Source: Megalonaias nervosa
Lineage: Eukaryota; Mollusca; Bivalvia; Unionida; Unionidae
Reading direction: 5' to 3'
Assembly (NCBI GenBank): GCA_016617855.1
Contig: JAECUM010033786.1
Location: 1-64,000, forward strand
DNA: 64,000 nt
Position 1 is the first letter of the stretch; each line of letters starts with the position of its first letter. The notes under the pieces are model-generated. The model ran no database searches. It had not been told where the DNA came from and saw only the letters and a program-made list of their open reading frames with translations. This document shows, piece by piece, positions 29,501-43,532 of this stretch. Position numbers and translations under genes: made by a program.

Positions 29501-32500
29501 TCATTCTTGTGACATTTTCCTTGTTGATTTTTAAAAATCTACATAGGCCTGCGAAGGTGTGTATGTTGGTCCGAACAAACCACAAGTAGAAAACAGATTT
29601 CATCTTTGACATCAATATTTCAATGTCCTTTTATTGAAATGATATAATGGATGGGAAACTATGCCTGATTATCGTGATTTTACAATTCTTATCGCATGCT
29701 TCTCTTTTGCAATGATCAAATCATTCATCTGGCTGGAGACACGTTCCAAAGTTGTGACAGAAAAAGACTACAGTCCACAGAAAGTAGTGGATTCTTACTA
29801 TCGTAGAGTTATAATGGTCTCTTTCATTGACCATGACCTGGTCAAAATTCACCGTTTGTCCGGATATGCATTTATTGTCTGTAGACAATGTGACTGACGA
29901 CAATGATGTGTGCAACAAATCTGAAGAAACAATTGGTGTCTCTGATTAGTAGCTGAACAGCTGACCGAAAACTCTGTCAAATCTGTCAATTAACAATCAT
30001 TTTAAAACTGCAATCGAAGTTTAGAAACTTTATAAAACAAGAACAGTGAACAAGGTAGAAAGATTATCTCCAAACATTAAAATTGTTCTTTCAAGTTTGC
30101 GATACATTTAACAAACAGACTTTGTATCTGTAATTAGGAAGATGTCGGTTCTATTACCTCAGAAAAGATTTAATAAATATATGTGCAGATGTAGCAAATA
30201 ACCCAATTATAAAAACAAAGTTTGCTATGAAAAGAAAATTAACTAAAGTAGTATATAATAAATAAATTCCATACTGTCTCATAGCCTTATTATCAGAGAA
30301 AGTGGTCATTGTATATAAAGTTGGGTATACGACCCACGCAAGCACCTTTCAGTAAAGGAATCAAATTAAGTTTTAGCAAGTATCTTAGCCCTCATACTGA
30401 AAGGAAGTTAATAGAAAATGAAAGATATATTTTCCCAAGTAGTTCTTTTGATAAAAGTGTTCATTTTTAGTTCTTCGACCTGTGACATCAGTACTTCTAC
30501 GACATTCTGTAAAAAAAGACTTTCGTGTGTTCTCCTTTTAGTCGAATACGAAGAGATTCCGGATCGGATTAATCTACTTTTAACCTACCATTTTGAAGAT
30601 GGCCGTCATGACAGATGCGAAGTGAAAGGTGATGTCTGACGTGAGATTTTTAAAATCTTGAACTCTTTTCTTATGACCGTGTTGAGAACACTATGTAAAG
30701 AAAGGAGATTTATAATGGAGACAGAATATCTACATAATTTTGAGCGCGAGCATCTGTGGAGTTACGATTATAGATCATAGCTACTTGCACTATTTCACCG
30801 CTGTGTATGCTTTGGTACTCATATTCCTTCATGGATTTTATTTATATATAGGCTTGGGGTATATAAAAACCTGGGTAGGTGATATGCACCAGTATCATTC
30901 TACTGTAAGCCTTAATGACGACTTTGTCATGCTTCAGCATCTTATTATCGTATCTGAGCATACGTGGTACCCTAATCTGTAATGCGGACGATCACTCGTA
31001 AAAACTACAATAATGACGTTTATTACGTACACCTTTTGTCTCCGTTAATTTTACGCTATCAGAATAGTGCAATATTTTACGATACTGAACCTTAATATTG
31101 CACGCACGTGCACGACACGTGTGCCTAAAAAAGTAGAGGTTATTAGGAACTACTTTGTAAACAAACCATGTTCACTCATGTACTAGTCGTTTAGGTTTAT
31201 GTTTATTAGATTTGTTTGTTGATAAACAAAAGTAGCTGTTTCGTCAATTTCAAAGTAAAGATGATAAAATGAACACCGTGGACGAGTTTACTGAGTCACT
31301 GACGAAACTTTCAGACAAGCAAATGGATGAACGTGATATTCGCAATGTCCACAACAAACGTTAGAGACGCAGTATTAAAAATATCATTTTAATCATGTAA
31401 ACAGTTATTTAGGAAAAATGTTCGTAACTTTTCGTTAATGTAATGGTTCAGATTACGACCAAAGAATTGGGCAGCATGCATATAATGAACTCTTTTCAAC
31501 TACTAAGAAGCCGATATCAACACCCGCTCAGGTGCATAACAAGTGTACAATACCCTGTGACACACGCAATCAAACTTACTTTTCTTTTTAAGGGTGTGAT
31601 TATTGGACACCTAATATTAAACAAGTTCAATCATATAGTTTTAATTGCTGATGTTCTCCAGCTTAAGAGTAAGAATATTCAGCCAAACCTTAAACTAAGG
31701 CATCTAAAAACCTTTAATGATAATTTTACGGAAATTCCCTCTTCGTTGGCATTGGAGTTGGTCCAATGCCAGCGAGGTGGGAATCTCAACTTTTGACCAT
31801 GGCATGTCAGTCAAGACAATAAAATTCAGTATCACCTTTCTGGCGAGATTGAAGATGATACATAACACTTCATTTGGACTTAATAATATATCAGGATTAT
31901 ACACCATTTGCTGTAGAAAAAAGGAAGAGGTACGTTCCGGGTGTTCAGAAGCTTTCGCCATTGATACAGTTTATGAGAATACCCTCGATGCTACTGTTAG
32001 GCCATAAGGTAGTGTAACTAGCTGGTAATTCTCGTAATGTAACTAGCTGGTAAGTCTGGCCTTGAACTCAAAATATTAGAAAATTAAACTGAGTTTGCAG
32101 GTATACATCCTTCAGATCTAGAGACAAATATCCAGTCTCTTGTTTTGGCAAGATTTAACACCAGTTCAGGAGTTAAGAAATGTTTGCAAAGTCTCATCAT
32201 ACCTGTTTTTATTTTTCTTACCAGATAAATTGTCTTACAGTCAATCAATCTAAACATATCATCTGGTTTTCTTGCCCTTGCAATCTTGATCATGGAAATA
32301 TTTCGTGCACATTATGATATGTTTTCTTCTGTCAGTATGTGATTATGCTTCTGAAATCTATTTCTCTCGTTCTAATTTCTCCTTAGCGTTTTCACTAGTT
32401 CTCTAGAAATGTCGTTTGCTGTGAAATTTAGTTTAAACTGTTTGATTCGTCGATTTTTGTCAAAGACAGTATCTACTAACACAGTTTATAGTAAACACTA

Positions 32501-33280
32501 TAATGAAATGCAGCTAAATGTTTCACCTAATCGAGTGCATATTTGAACACGGCGAAAAAGTCCCTCACCGACTGTGTTGTGGCCTCTGTGGCTGGTTTAT
32601 TCTTCAGCAAGGCTTGATCCAATAAAGCTAAAATCATGCTGCGTATACGTATTGGTACTGATGCCCATCCTGGCTGTGTACTGACCTTAGAATGCTGACT
32701 TATCTAAAATGAAAAGAAGAAATATCTATCTTGTAGTCTTCAGCATTGCTTTATGCCCGAACCTCTTAATGAGTGCTTGGTCACTAAGACCAGGCAGTGA
32801 CAACATCTTTTTAGTTTTCATTAACAAGAAACTTTAGTCTAACCTCATCTTTATATTGAAAGAGATTTTGGATCTTCATATTGCCATGGGGAATTCAGGA
32901 CCCAAAAGTAGGTTTTCCCTAAGATAATGACCTATCTGTCCGGTTTCGTTAACAGCAGTACATCCTGTACAAATGCTTCAAAAACTTACTCTCTTCAGAA
33001 AGATATTTGACCTATCTTTATTTTCAACGCATCGTTCAAATACTAGATACTTCCTAACTGAGATCGTGTTCACTTAAATCCGACTGTACACCACTATACA
33101 AAATATCTGAGAACAATTCTCCTTTTTCTGCGACGGCTGTAAGTAAATGTGAAAAAATAGAGAAATTGTTATTAGAATTAAAATCTCTGGCCCCACCTTT
33201 TGTGGTGGTTTGTCAATCTGGTGCTGTGGAATTAATCAACCCATGAGCCTTGTGTTTCTCATCTGTAACTGTTCAGTCAT
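26540..33280. other. AT-rich stretch without an assignable gene
   Basis: Several frames of 60-120 codons exist but none has a recognisable motif, conserved composition or promoter. Items seen: an (ATGT)n microsatellite at 29281-29345 with degenerate flanks to 29405; a hairpin at 31739-31776 (arms around GTTGGCATTGGA and TCCAATGCCAGCGAG, loop GTTGG); a direct repeat of GTAACTAGCTGGTAA at about 32016-32052. A short frame from ATG 31269 (MNTVDEFTESLTKLSDKQ) looks protein-like but stops after 33 residues. Confidence 0.4.
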
Positions 33281-33284
33281 CTGG

Positions 33285-34935
33285 AACATTTCTGCTGAGT
33301 GTTGACATTGCCACGCTGCTCACTGACAAAGAAAAGATGCTTCCAAGATGGACAGAACACTTCAGTAGTATCCTCAATCAACATTCATTTGATAGACTGC
33401 TCCAAGTGCAAATCAATATAAACTTGCTGATCCTCCAAAGCTGAATGAAACTGTCAATGAAATTGACCAGCTATCAACTGGCAAGGAACCTGGAGCAGAT
33501 GCTATACCACCAGACGTCTACAAAGATGGAGGCTTGCACATGGCACAGGAACCTACTGAACTTTTCCAGTCAATGTGGACTCATGGAACAATATCATAGG
33601 GCACAAGGATGCAACCGTCGTTCACTTGTGTAAGCGGAAAGGCAGCCGAGAATCCTGCGACAACCGTCGAGACATATTCGTGCTGTCAATAGCCGACAAA
33701 ACCCTTGCCAGAATTATCCTGAATCGCCAGGTGCATCCTATGCCAGAGAGCCAGTGTGGCTTCAGAAAAGGACGAGGGAGCACATGCATGGTGTTTTCAG
33801 CTTGTCAGTTCCAGGAGAAATGCCAGGAATATAACTCGAACCTGTACACTACTTTCATCAACCTGACAAAAGTCCCTGACACAATCAGCGTGGGAGCCTT
33901 CAGAAGATCATGTCAAAATTTGGTGTCTTAGAGAAATTCATCATGATGGTTCGGGATTGTCAAGATGGCACGCTCGGTCGTGTCGAGGACGACGGTGAGT
34001 CATCTTAACCATTCCCAATCACCAATGGAGTCGAGCAGAGCTGTGTGTTGACCCCAACCTTCTTCAGTGTATGCCAAGTTAACTGATGCCTTCCGTGACC
34101 ATGACATTGCGATCGATACCGGACCGATAGCAAGCTCTTCAATCTGAGGAGACTATAGGCGAAAAGGAAGGTACAGGAAGTGGCTTTTCGTGATCTCCTA
34201 TTTGCTGATGACTGTTCCCTGAATGATAAATCTGAGTTTGACATGCAACAGATTATGGACCATTTCTTCTCAGCTTGTGACAATTTCGGTCTCACAATCA
34301 GTATCAAGAAAAACAGAGGTTATGTACCAGCCTGCACAAACAAAGTTTTAGGTAGAGGATTCTTTCGAAGTAAATAGCCAATCCATCGTGGCAGAGGATC
34401 TGTTCACCTTTCTCGGCAGCACAAAACGGTGATGAAACCAACGCCAGAATTTCTAAAGAAAATTTGTAGGAGTGCAGACGAATAAGTTTAATAGAACATG
34501 TACGATCTGCAAATATGATTGCGAAACATGGACGGTGAACAGACGCCATGCCATGAAGCTGAATCAATTTCATATGAACTGACTGAGGAAACTAATGAAG
34601 AAAGGATGGTAGTACTAGGTCCCACACATTTAGGTTCTAACATGGCTAGCCATTTTAAGCATCCACACTCTGCTGATGAATCAGATTTGAGATGGGCAGC
34701 CAGATCACCAAAATGTCAGATGAGCGACTATCAAAGATCTTCTACGGCGGACTGAAGGATGGAAAGCGATGTCAGTAGAAACCCTTCCAAGATTCTACGA
34801 AGTCATCTCTAAAACACTTCAAGAAGAAACCAGAGTCTTGGGAAGATCGCGGAAAGGATAGATCCACATGCCGGAGCTGCAGACTTTTAATGGAGAAGAA
34901 TTGTAGATGCACAGCAGAAACTCAAGCCGTGGAAA
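33285..34935 (+). pseudogene. RTE-like non-LTR reverse transcriptase, copy 1
   Basis: TLLTDKEKMLPRWTEHFSSI, LSTGKEPGADAIPPDVYK, KDATVVHLCKRKGSRESCDN, MPESQCGFRKGRGSTCMVFS and KCQEYNSNLYTTFINLTKVP, then RDLLFADDCSLNDKSEFDMQ (FADD box intact at about 34200) and NFGLTISIKKN. Near 34750 come LKDGKRCQ and KHFKKKPESWEDR. The blocks match the widespread endonuclease/RT family often labelled RTE or jockey-like in animal genomes; the clade is not settled here. Many frameshifts and stops; endonuclease domain absent. Related in build to the copy at 52.8 kb but clearly a different family. Confidence 0.82.
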
Positions 34936-35024
34936 TTTCTTTTGTTCTAGCAACCACAAGCTGATTCTCCTGTCAAGTGTGCCATAGCCAGTTCATAGCA
35001 CAAACTGACTTGATCAGCCAGATG

Positions 35025-35275
35025 TTGTTATTTTGGGGTTTAACGCCATTTCTCAGCGCAAGATACGACATATATGGAGGCCAGTAGAGATGGTGGAGGA
35101 AGAACCCGGGAAAACCTCGGGAAAAACCACCGACCCAAGGGAAGCTACTGGCGGCTTTCTCGCCTTCCCACAATGGCCAAACCAGAGGCTCGAACCCAAG
35201 TGGACATAGCTGATATGGCAATGATCGGTAAAGGCAAGCGCTTTAAACCATTCGGCTACTCGGGGCCCCTGATCA
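35025..35275 (-). mobile_element. tRNA-derived SINE, family 2
   Basis: Minus strand: CCCCGAGTAGCCGAATGGTT then AAAGCG (A box of a Ser/Leu-type tRNA), B box TGGGTTCGAGCCTCTGG about 55 bases later, then a body with GGTGGTTTTTCCCGAGG and TTTTCCCGGGTTCTTCC, and an end AATGGCGTTAAACCCC followed by AAAATAACAACA. The terminal GCGTTAAACCCC is common at the 3' end of marine invertebrate SINEs as I remember them. One copy only in this window. Confidence 0.7.
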
Positions 35276-35329
35276 GACAGACAGACACGTGTTAATAGAA
35301 ACCTAATTAGTAAATGATTTCATGGTCAT

Positions 35330-37870
35330 CTTCAAACTCAAACTACAAACAACACACACACACATAAAATCACACATACATACACACACACATATTTTGT
35401 TGTGTGTTTACTTCAGAATGTAGGTAAGTCTATAATTGCATGTCATTTTAACCTGTATCAACAGAGCTTACTTGTAGAAATATTTAATACGCAAGGGAGC
35501 TCAAAAACTAGATTAATGCACTGGCTTACTCTTATAGCCACTAGACATTATTAAACGTTTCTTGACTTATTTGTCAAGAGAAGTAGCTGGTCACTGGCTG
35601 AAAAAGTAAGGAAGAAATGTTAGGTAGCAGCAAAGCTATTCAAAATTGTAAATCATTATTTTAGCATCAAAATGTTTCATAAATTCATTTATATTCGCAA
35701 CAAGGAAATTTACCGAATAACTGACTGATTTTGTATGTTTTAGATTATTCATTTTAGCGCATGTTATTTTTGCAATTTATTTTCTTGCTAACAATGCTAT
35801 ACTTTTATGCCGCTAATATTTTGTTTCAATTTCATTAACCTGGATCCATAAATTGTTTGTATTTATATTAATTACGGATAGGATAATAGTAAAACAAAAA
35901 TATTAAAAATCTTTTTCATTTACAAGACATATTTCCTGCTTTGGTTCTGATTGTTGATTTATTCCTCTACCTGTTGTTGGAGGACCTGCACATATGCACA
36001 TGCATAGGCTGCAACAGACATTGTACAGGCAATCCAGTGGATGCTTGTCCGTCGTTATCATGTAGTCTACTACATAGTCCTGTGGATTTATTTAAAATAT
36101 CGTGACATGTTCTAATATGGTATTTAAAAACGAAATTATATAAAGATATTTCTCTAATGAATTTGATTCAGAACAACTCAAAGAACCAGGTTGAAAACAA
36201 ACCCTGAATTCTTTGACAAATGTTAAAGCCCTCTCTTAAATTAGCAATGGATTATTTTCACACCGAAGGTGAAGAATACATTAGTTTTTCCATTGGTAGG
36301 AAAGCGATTGATTTTCTCTCTACGATAAATACAGACTACAAAGTTTATTAACAGGCAATTGTAGACTCCTGACACCGGAATTGTATCATCCTTTATTGCT
36401 TGCTTGTTAAGCAGGAAGCATACCGGAAGTAATTTTGAACCGCTTTGTTCCATGCTGCCCCCTATTGGTTTAAAGGGAATATAACAGGCTACGATCCCTC
36501 ATTGCACTTGCGCAAATACTGTCTTCAGATTGCTTGCTTTCAAATAGTACTGTGTCTTTGAATGGACTCGAATTTGGCTAGGGAAACGTAATAGATGTGT
36601 GATAAATAAATACCAAGATAAATTTCATAACATACATTCTTAATAGCATTGAAAATGAACATATTTGAATAAATATACAGGGTGATCACAAATTCTGATA
36701 TGTCATAACCAATAAAAGTACTTACTTCAAATTTAATTTTCCTTTGATACCTTTATCTGCATACGAATATGAGTTCATGTTTGAACTCATCCCTTATTTG
36801 GTGGGCAATGAGACTGCCGAATATCGAATAAATTACATTTTGAAGAGACAAAAAGACGCGTATTTTTAATCAGTGTCACTCTTTGATGGATATGCAATAA
36901 GAGTCCATAGGGAACACCTCTGAGCCTTTCGGCCAAAAATAGTCTCTTTTTTAAACATTGCGTGAAAAACAATAATTGTGCCTGTTCCAGTTTTAACAGA
37001 AGAATCGTGCGTACATATTTCCGACTGTGTTTCCAGTTATAGTTGAATCAAATCTTGTCTATTTTCTCAGTAAATTTATACATTGAGGCATACATCCATA
37101 AAAGGCGATGCGTGGTGAGTTGTCGCTAAATCAGTCATAAATCAATTTTTCAAAATCAACATCTTCGAAATATTGGGCGGTGATATGAATTTCAGGACGT
37201 AGAGATTTTAAACGACAATCTAACAATATGTTCTATTTGACATGAATATTTGGAACACATAGTTTATTTCAGAGAAGAGCACCGACAACTAATTTTAACC
37301 CACTATGCCATTATGTTCCCCGCCTTTTACAAATGGTCTCAGTGGCTATAAACATGTGACTTCCAGTCTTAGTCTGGAACATCGCTGCCTATATAATAGG
37401 TTTGATTCATTTTTCTTGTGTGGTCATTTTTATTTATTTTTATGTTGATTAAATCTTTATTGGTTATGTTCTACAGTTATAATGCACTTCTAAAAGAGGG
37501 ACAGTTATAATGTGAAGTTGTTTGCATTGGCAACATACACAGTGGTGAGACTGTTGGCATACCTCTTTACTGCTTTCGTGTACTGTGAAATGTCTTTACA
37601 TGTGGTAATTACAGAAACGGTGCACTATCTAAAGCAGACTGAATACAACAAATTGGCTGTTCTCATGTGGTCAAAAAGATGAGCCTGAACTAGTCTGAAA
37701 GTGCAGTTAATTAATTATAAATATATAACAAGTTGAAATGTTATAGCCTCTGCTTTCTTCAATTACATTTGAAGTCCAGAAAGTGAAAATAACCAGGCGG
37801 AATTAGCAGATAATCGTTATGCATAATTTGTTAATCTCGAATCTTTGATATGGCGTTCTAGACAGATGTC
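35330..37870. other. AT-rich stretch, nothing assignable
   Basis: Contains a short imperfect (CA)n tract near 35355-35395. No frame shows a recognisable domain. Confidence 0.4.
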
Positions 37871-38940
37871 CAATCCGTATTTCCGTTTCGCATTAAAACT
37901 TATCGTTTTGTACACTGAGACTGAAACTTCACTGGGTACATAAACTCAGTATTGTATTATTCATATTTGGGCAAATAAATTATCCCAAATGGTTGCAATG
38001 CTCTTTTGTGTATTTTAATAAGTTTCTATAAAACTTTCATTTGAGATTTTTTCGACGGAGTGTGCAACTTAGTGACATAGAAGCTGTAGTGAGTGTTTTG
38101 ATTTCCATGATGTACCGAAATGAATATGTATAAATTTTAAGATGTATTGAAATTAATACTTATCTATTTTATGATGTACCTAAATGAGTATTTATAATCT
38201 ACATATATCCATTACATTATATATTTTAAAATAATTGTAAAATTTAAAACAAAGAGTCCTAATAAATTAAAAGCAAAATAGCCGATTTATTCTGAGTCGA
38301 GGAGAAAAGAAAACAATATTTTGATTTGGCTTAGGATTGCGCATACGGCTACTCGTGTTGTTATGTCTCTATATTGCGCAACTTAGAAGATGCATGTATA
38401 AGACATCCCTCGTAGTCTCCAATACTAAGGATGGTCAAAAATTTGCAAGGCAGATTTATAATTTTTAGCCTAAGTTGTACATTTAATTAAAGGAATCTGA
38501 AGTCTGGAGAAATCAATAAAATAACATGATACTGAGTTAGGTATGGACCCATTATACTAAATATACTTTATTCTCAATGTCAACATTTGTTCATATCTAA
38601 CTACAGACAAACGTTTGACATCACCTTCTGATGTTTACAAACGTAATGAGCCATGCATCTAAAACCGAGCAATAGTGTAAGGTCAGTCAATGCAACTTGT
38701 TCAAAGAGCTGCGATTTATGTATATATGTCTTTGAAAATGCTGCAAAAAATACGTTAAACGTGAAGATATCAACAACGATTGCAACCCGCAAATAGAATA
38801 AGCGAACACGTTGAAAAATTTGCAGTTTGCGAGAACAATCTACAAGAGTAGTCACCCTGAATGAATACATCTAATATTAGTACCAAGTTAAGAAATGTAT
38901 TTCACAACCGTTTCTTATACTGTCTGTAGGAAATATAGAT

Positions 38941-39085
38941 TCTATGTTGGGGTTTGGACCGAGACAAGGAAAACCCAGTCAAGGAGCTACATTATTTGTC
39001 TCCCCATGATGTTTGCCGAGTTCCGAGACATATAATATAGTCCCACGACTGGGATTTCCTTGTCTCGGTCCAAACACCAACATAG
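38941..39085. repeat. Foldback (palindromic MITE-like) element
   Basis: Arms of about 39 bases, CTATGTTGG...CCCAGTC and its inverted copy GACTGGG...CCAACATAG, differ at only two positions and enclose about 67 bases. The element lies inside the insertion that distinguishes repeat copy 2 from copy 1. Confidence 0.85.
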
Positions 39086-40033
39086 ATAATTTTTCTCATC
39101 CAATATTTTCCTTTTAAGCAAAAAGAACTCTTCACTAGTGTAATATAGTTCACGTCCAAGTGTTTACATGTTGCTCATTAATACAAATATGTTAATGAGG
39201 GCTGTGGTGTGACCGTTGCATCCGAAGAACACAGTTTATAAGCATGAGCAAAGAAAAATAGCAACATAAAACTTCGCATAGTAATGAGGTATTATCACAT
39301 TTAATATATTCATGTTATATGAAATTAACAATAAATGATGAATATTTATTACAACTAAAAAAACTGTTTCATTTTCATCAATTCCAATTTCGAAAAGTTA
39401 TATTGCAAATAATGAAATGATACTGGGTACTCAGCTGTACTGTAGTTATACTTAGTACAAGCTGTAACGAAAAGTAACATGTTGCATTAGATTATTCATG
39501 GGTAGTTAGATATCTGTGTCACTATCGTATATAACTCTCCTTTTCTTTGGAGGAGGTGAAACTGTTTGTGACATGCTTGTGTTGTCCTTAATATTGATTG
39601 TAAAATTACCCCCATGTATAAAAGACCCTCCAAATACGGACCCTAGCGGATAACCATGTGCTAAACTTTCAAGTTCACGGATTCTGTAAAAATTTATTTT
39701 TCTGTCTTGGAAATATGGCAAGTGCTACAGTGAAATTTGCTTATGGATTAATGTGTTGACGGATAAATGATTCCTTCTGGCTGATAAGTGCATTATTCGT
39801 CATTAAATAGTGTAGATATATTTTTGATTCAACTGTGGCACAATGGAGATGCTTAACAAAATTAGCTAAAATGATGTTGACATAACACATTTCTGGCTGT
39901 TACTAAGTTTTCTGTAGTTTTTAAGAGATCTGGGAGGCTATGAAGTGTATAGGTCTATAGTCTGTGCATAAATCAGTGTTTTCTATCATAGTTCATTTCA
40001 CAAAGCATTGAGAATTTTATCCTATCTGTAGCA

Positions 40034-40158
40034 CAGTCAATTTTCAGGTCAGCGTCATTAAATGTAGCTAACAATATATAATTTGTTTCACACGAAGTAT
40101 TTAAAACTAGTTAGATAGCTTTAGCTACATTTAATGACGCTGACCTGAAAATTGACTG
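40034..40158. repeat. 38-bp perfect inverted repeat
   Basis: 40034-40071 and 40121-40158 are exact reverse complements (CAGTCAATTTTCAGGTCAGC ... GCTGACCTGAAAATTGACTG) around a 49-base spacer. It is also within the copy-2 insertion. Confidence 0.93.
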
Positions 40159-40537
40159 AGCTAGGCCTATATATAGAATAAAATTGACCATTCTGTGTGG
40201 AACGAACTAGCATAATACCAAAAAGCTCGACATCGTGTGCGTGTGTGTCTTTGTCTCTCTGGAAATGTTTTTGTATGGTTTGTTCTCAAAGATGGATTGA
40301 CCTTAAGTTACTATGTTTTTGTTATATATTTGTTGTTGTTGTTTGATATTAGAACAACTACGTCAGGCACAGCAGAAGACAACAAGATTTTCTTTTTTAA
40401 AAGTAGTTCTGAGCGCGTGGACACCTTGATTGAGACAACTGGTCTAAGATGACTGGACTGAGATAAGAAAAGTAAGGTTAGCAAAACAGCTAGATTTCTC
40501 TGTCGCATGGGTGAGAATTACTGTTATCAGCTCCATC

Positions 40538-41845
40538 TGACAGATACCCATTGATAGTACTGCGAGACTTGAAATCCCTTGTGATGAAAACTTGCAGACA
40601 GATACCCATTTTTAGTGGTAAGAGACATGAAATCCCATCTGATGAAAGCTTGTAGACAGATACCCATTGTTAGTAGTGAGAGACCAGAAACCCGATATGA
40701 TGAACACTTGCTGACAGATACCCATTGTTAGTCGTAAGAGACAAGAAACCCCATATGTTGAAAACTTGCTGACAGTTACCCATTATTAGTGGTGTAACTC
40801 TAGAATTCCCATGTGATTAAAGCTTAAAGACAGATACCCGTTGTTAGCGGTGAGAAATTAGAAATCCAGTGTGATGAACACTTGCTGATGATACGCATTG
40901 ATAGTGGTGAGAGACTAGAAATCCCATGTGATGAACACTTGCTGACAAATATCCATTGTTCGTAGTGAGAGACTAGAAATCCTATGTGATGAAAACTTGC
41001 TGACAGATGCCCATTGTTAGTGGTGAGAGACTAGAATTCTGATGTGATGAAAACTTGCAGACTCATTGTTAGTGGTGAGAGACATGAAACCCCATATGAT
41101 GAACACTTGCTGACAAATATCCATTAACAGTTGTGAGAAATTAGAAATTCCATGTGATGAACACTTGCTGACAGATAGCCATTGTTAGTAATGACAGAGT
41201 AGAAATCCCATGTGATGAACACTTGCTGACAAATGTCCAATGTTTATAGTGAGAGACTAGAAATCTCATATGAAGATCATTTTCTGACAGATACCCATTT
41301 TTAGTGGTGAGAGACTAAAAATTGCATATGACCAAAATATGCTAGCAGATACCTATTTTTAGTGAAGCGAGACAAGAAACCCCATAAGATGAACACTTGC
41401 TGACAGATGCCCATTGTTCGTGGTGGGAGACTATAATTCCCATATGATCAAAACTTGCAGACAAATACCATTGTTAGTGGTGAAAGACAAGAAATCCCAT
41501 TTGATAAACACTTGCTGACAGATGCCCATTTTTAGTGTAGAGTAACTTGAAATTCCATTTGATGACCACTTGCTGACAGATACCCATTGATAGTGGTGAG
41601 AGACTAGAAATCTCATGTGATGAACGCTTGCTCCAAGATACTCATTTTTAGTAGTGAGAGACTAGAAATCCCATGTAATGAACACTTGCTGACAGACACC
41701 CATTTTTAGTGGAGAGTAACTAGAAATTCCATTTGATGACCACTTGCTGACAGATACACATTTATAGTGGTGAGAGACTATAAATCTCGTGTGATGGACG
41801 CTTGCTGTCAGATACCCATTTTTAGTAGTGAGAGACTAGAATAAA
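40538..41845. repeat. 58-bp minisatellite, about 22 units
   Basis: Tandem units of about 58-59 bases with the core ACAGATACCCATTGTTAG, GTGAGAGACTAGAAATCCC, ATGTGATGAACACTTGCTG. Units differ by substitutions and small indels. Same unit as at 5660-5880. Confidence 0.92.
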
Positions 41846-43387
41846 AAGAATGTCACCGTAACCCACTTTTAATGATTCTGAATGTTAGTCTATATAATGA
41901 ACTCCCCGATTAACGACTGTTTCAGAGAAATGGAGTTCAACACAATAACTTATAATTACAAGTCTTTAGCATTGGTATGTTGAGCCCCAAGAAAGTGAAT
42001 GTACCCAACATAACTGTTTCATAACTGTTTATACGACAGTGTCCCAGAAGTGAAGATAAAATTTCAACTCCACTATGTAATTAGAGGACGTTAAAAGCAA
42101 CGCCAATATGGACTTTTATTCTGTGGTGAATAGAACTCTTATGATGAATCAATTTAACAAGTTCCATGACTGTTCATACAACGGTGTCGAAGGAAAAGAA
42201 CTAAATGAAACATCTTGAACGCATTCACGAAGAGCGAAAAGAATGTCACTGTGACCTGCTTTAGAGTATGGTCAGTAATACCCCTAGAAGTCAATGCATC
42301 TTAGAGTTTCATGATCATACATACAACAGTATTAAAGAAATATCAAAATGCAAAATCCTAATGTAATACTTGGGTGTGAAAATTAGGTCTTTGTGAACTA
42401 CCTTTGCACGTAGTGAGAATTATCCCTTAAGGAGAATACACCTAATAAGTTTTGTGACTCTTCATATAATAGTAAACTGCAACAAATGCAAGCCCTGACA
42501 CGACTAATTCGCGGCCATCGCTGCCAGTGATATGAATCTGGAAAAGTAATATATATTTCTTGCTTATGCTTCCAGGCAAAACACCACAGATTGTTTAAAT
42601 AACTTGATAACTTAATCAGGTTATCTTCATATTCAAAGAAATAAACTTTCCATATTGCACACTTTGATTGAAATAAATTTAAAAAAAAACCAGACCAGCA
42701 TATAAACACAAGCTAAAACCTATATGAAATTGTTTCATCAAAGCCTGGACAAAAACTTGAGACTTCAAATCGCAGACTCCAGATTTAGACTCCACTCTGC
42801 ATTTTAAACAATGTCAGTTCTACAAGATTATGGAGTGGGTTGGGGTGAGGACTGATGAGTAAGAAGAAACAAAAAAAATTCAGAACTTATCCAGATGTTC
42901 CTTTGGTACCTCGTCGTTTGTTGGTGTGATAATAGGGGTGGATTAAATTCAACTATGACTGCATTTATGACGATAAAATGAAACTTGAATTCCTGCTGTA
43001 AATGTATACTTACTGTCATTTTATCTTCGAACTTTGACACTGTAGATTTTACGTAATAAAGACATATTATGTCGCTCTTCCCTTGCTGCTGCTTTATATC
43101 TCTCTAATAGCGATATCAATCTAATCTCAGAAAAAGAACGATTTGTGAAGCAACAGTAGTTGGTGGAACACCTGGAATACCATTAGTCTCTTGCATTTCT
43201 ATGATATCGCATTAGATATGTCATTTTTCTTTTATCTGTATGTTCTTTCATTAGCAATAGATGACAACACACACCTCCTTGGTATGTTCTAGAATTATAT
43301 TCTAATTTTGCTGAACATGTTGCTTCCCAATTTTCTGGCTATGGGAGATAAAAACAACTGCACGTGTCAGTCTGCAATTGATGTAAA

Positions 43388-43532
43388 GAAACATAATACA
43401 GTAATACACGTTGACTGAAATGAGAAAACATCACATAGCAATACACGTTGACTGAAATGAGAAAACATAATACAGTAATACACGTTGACTAAAACGAGAA
43501 GACATAATACAGTGATACACGTTCACTATAAA
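43388..43532. repeat. 37-38-bp tandem repeat, four units
   Basis: Units AACATAATACAGTAATACAC plus GTTGACTGAAATGAGA repeat four times. Copy 1 of the host repeat (around 7378-7445) holds about two. Confidence 0.85.

Noticed and set aside
29210..29534. Frames rich in Met-Tyr-Val-Cys repeats
   Set aside because: Translation of an (ATGT)n microsatellite.
30418..30639. 73-codon frame ending ILLTYHFEDG-like sequence, considered as a host exon
   Set aside because: No splice signals in a sensible arrangement, no recognisable domain and no neighbouring exons.
40538..41845. Possible CRISPR-like array (regular ~58-bp repeats)
   Set aside because: Units are contiguous and diverged with no unique spacers; it is a eukaryotic minisatellite.
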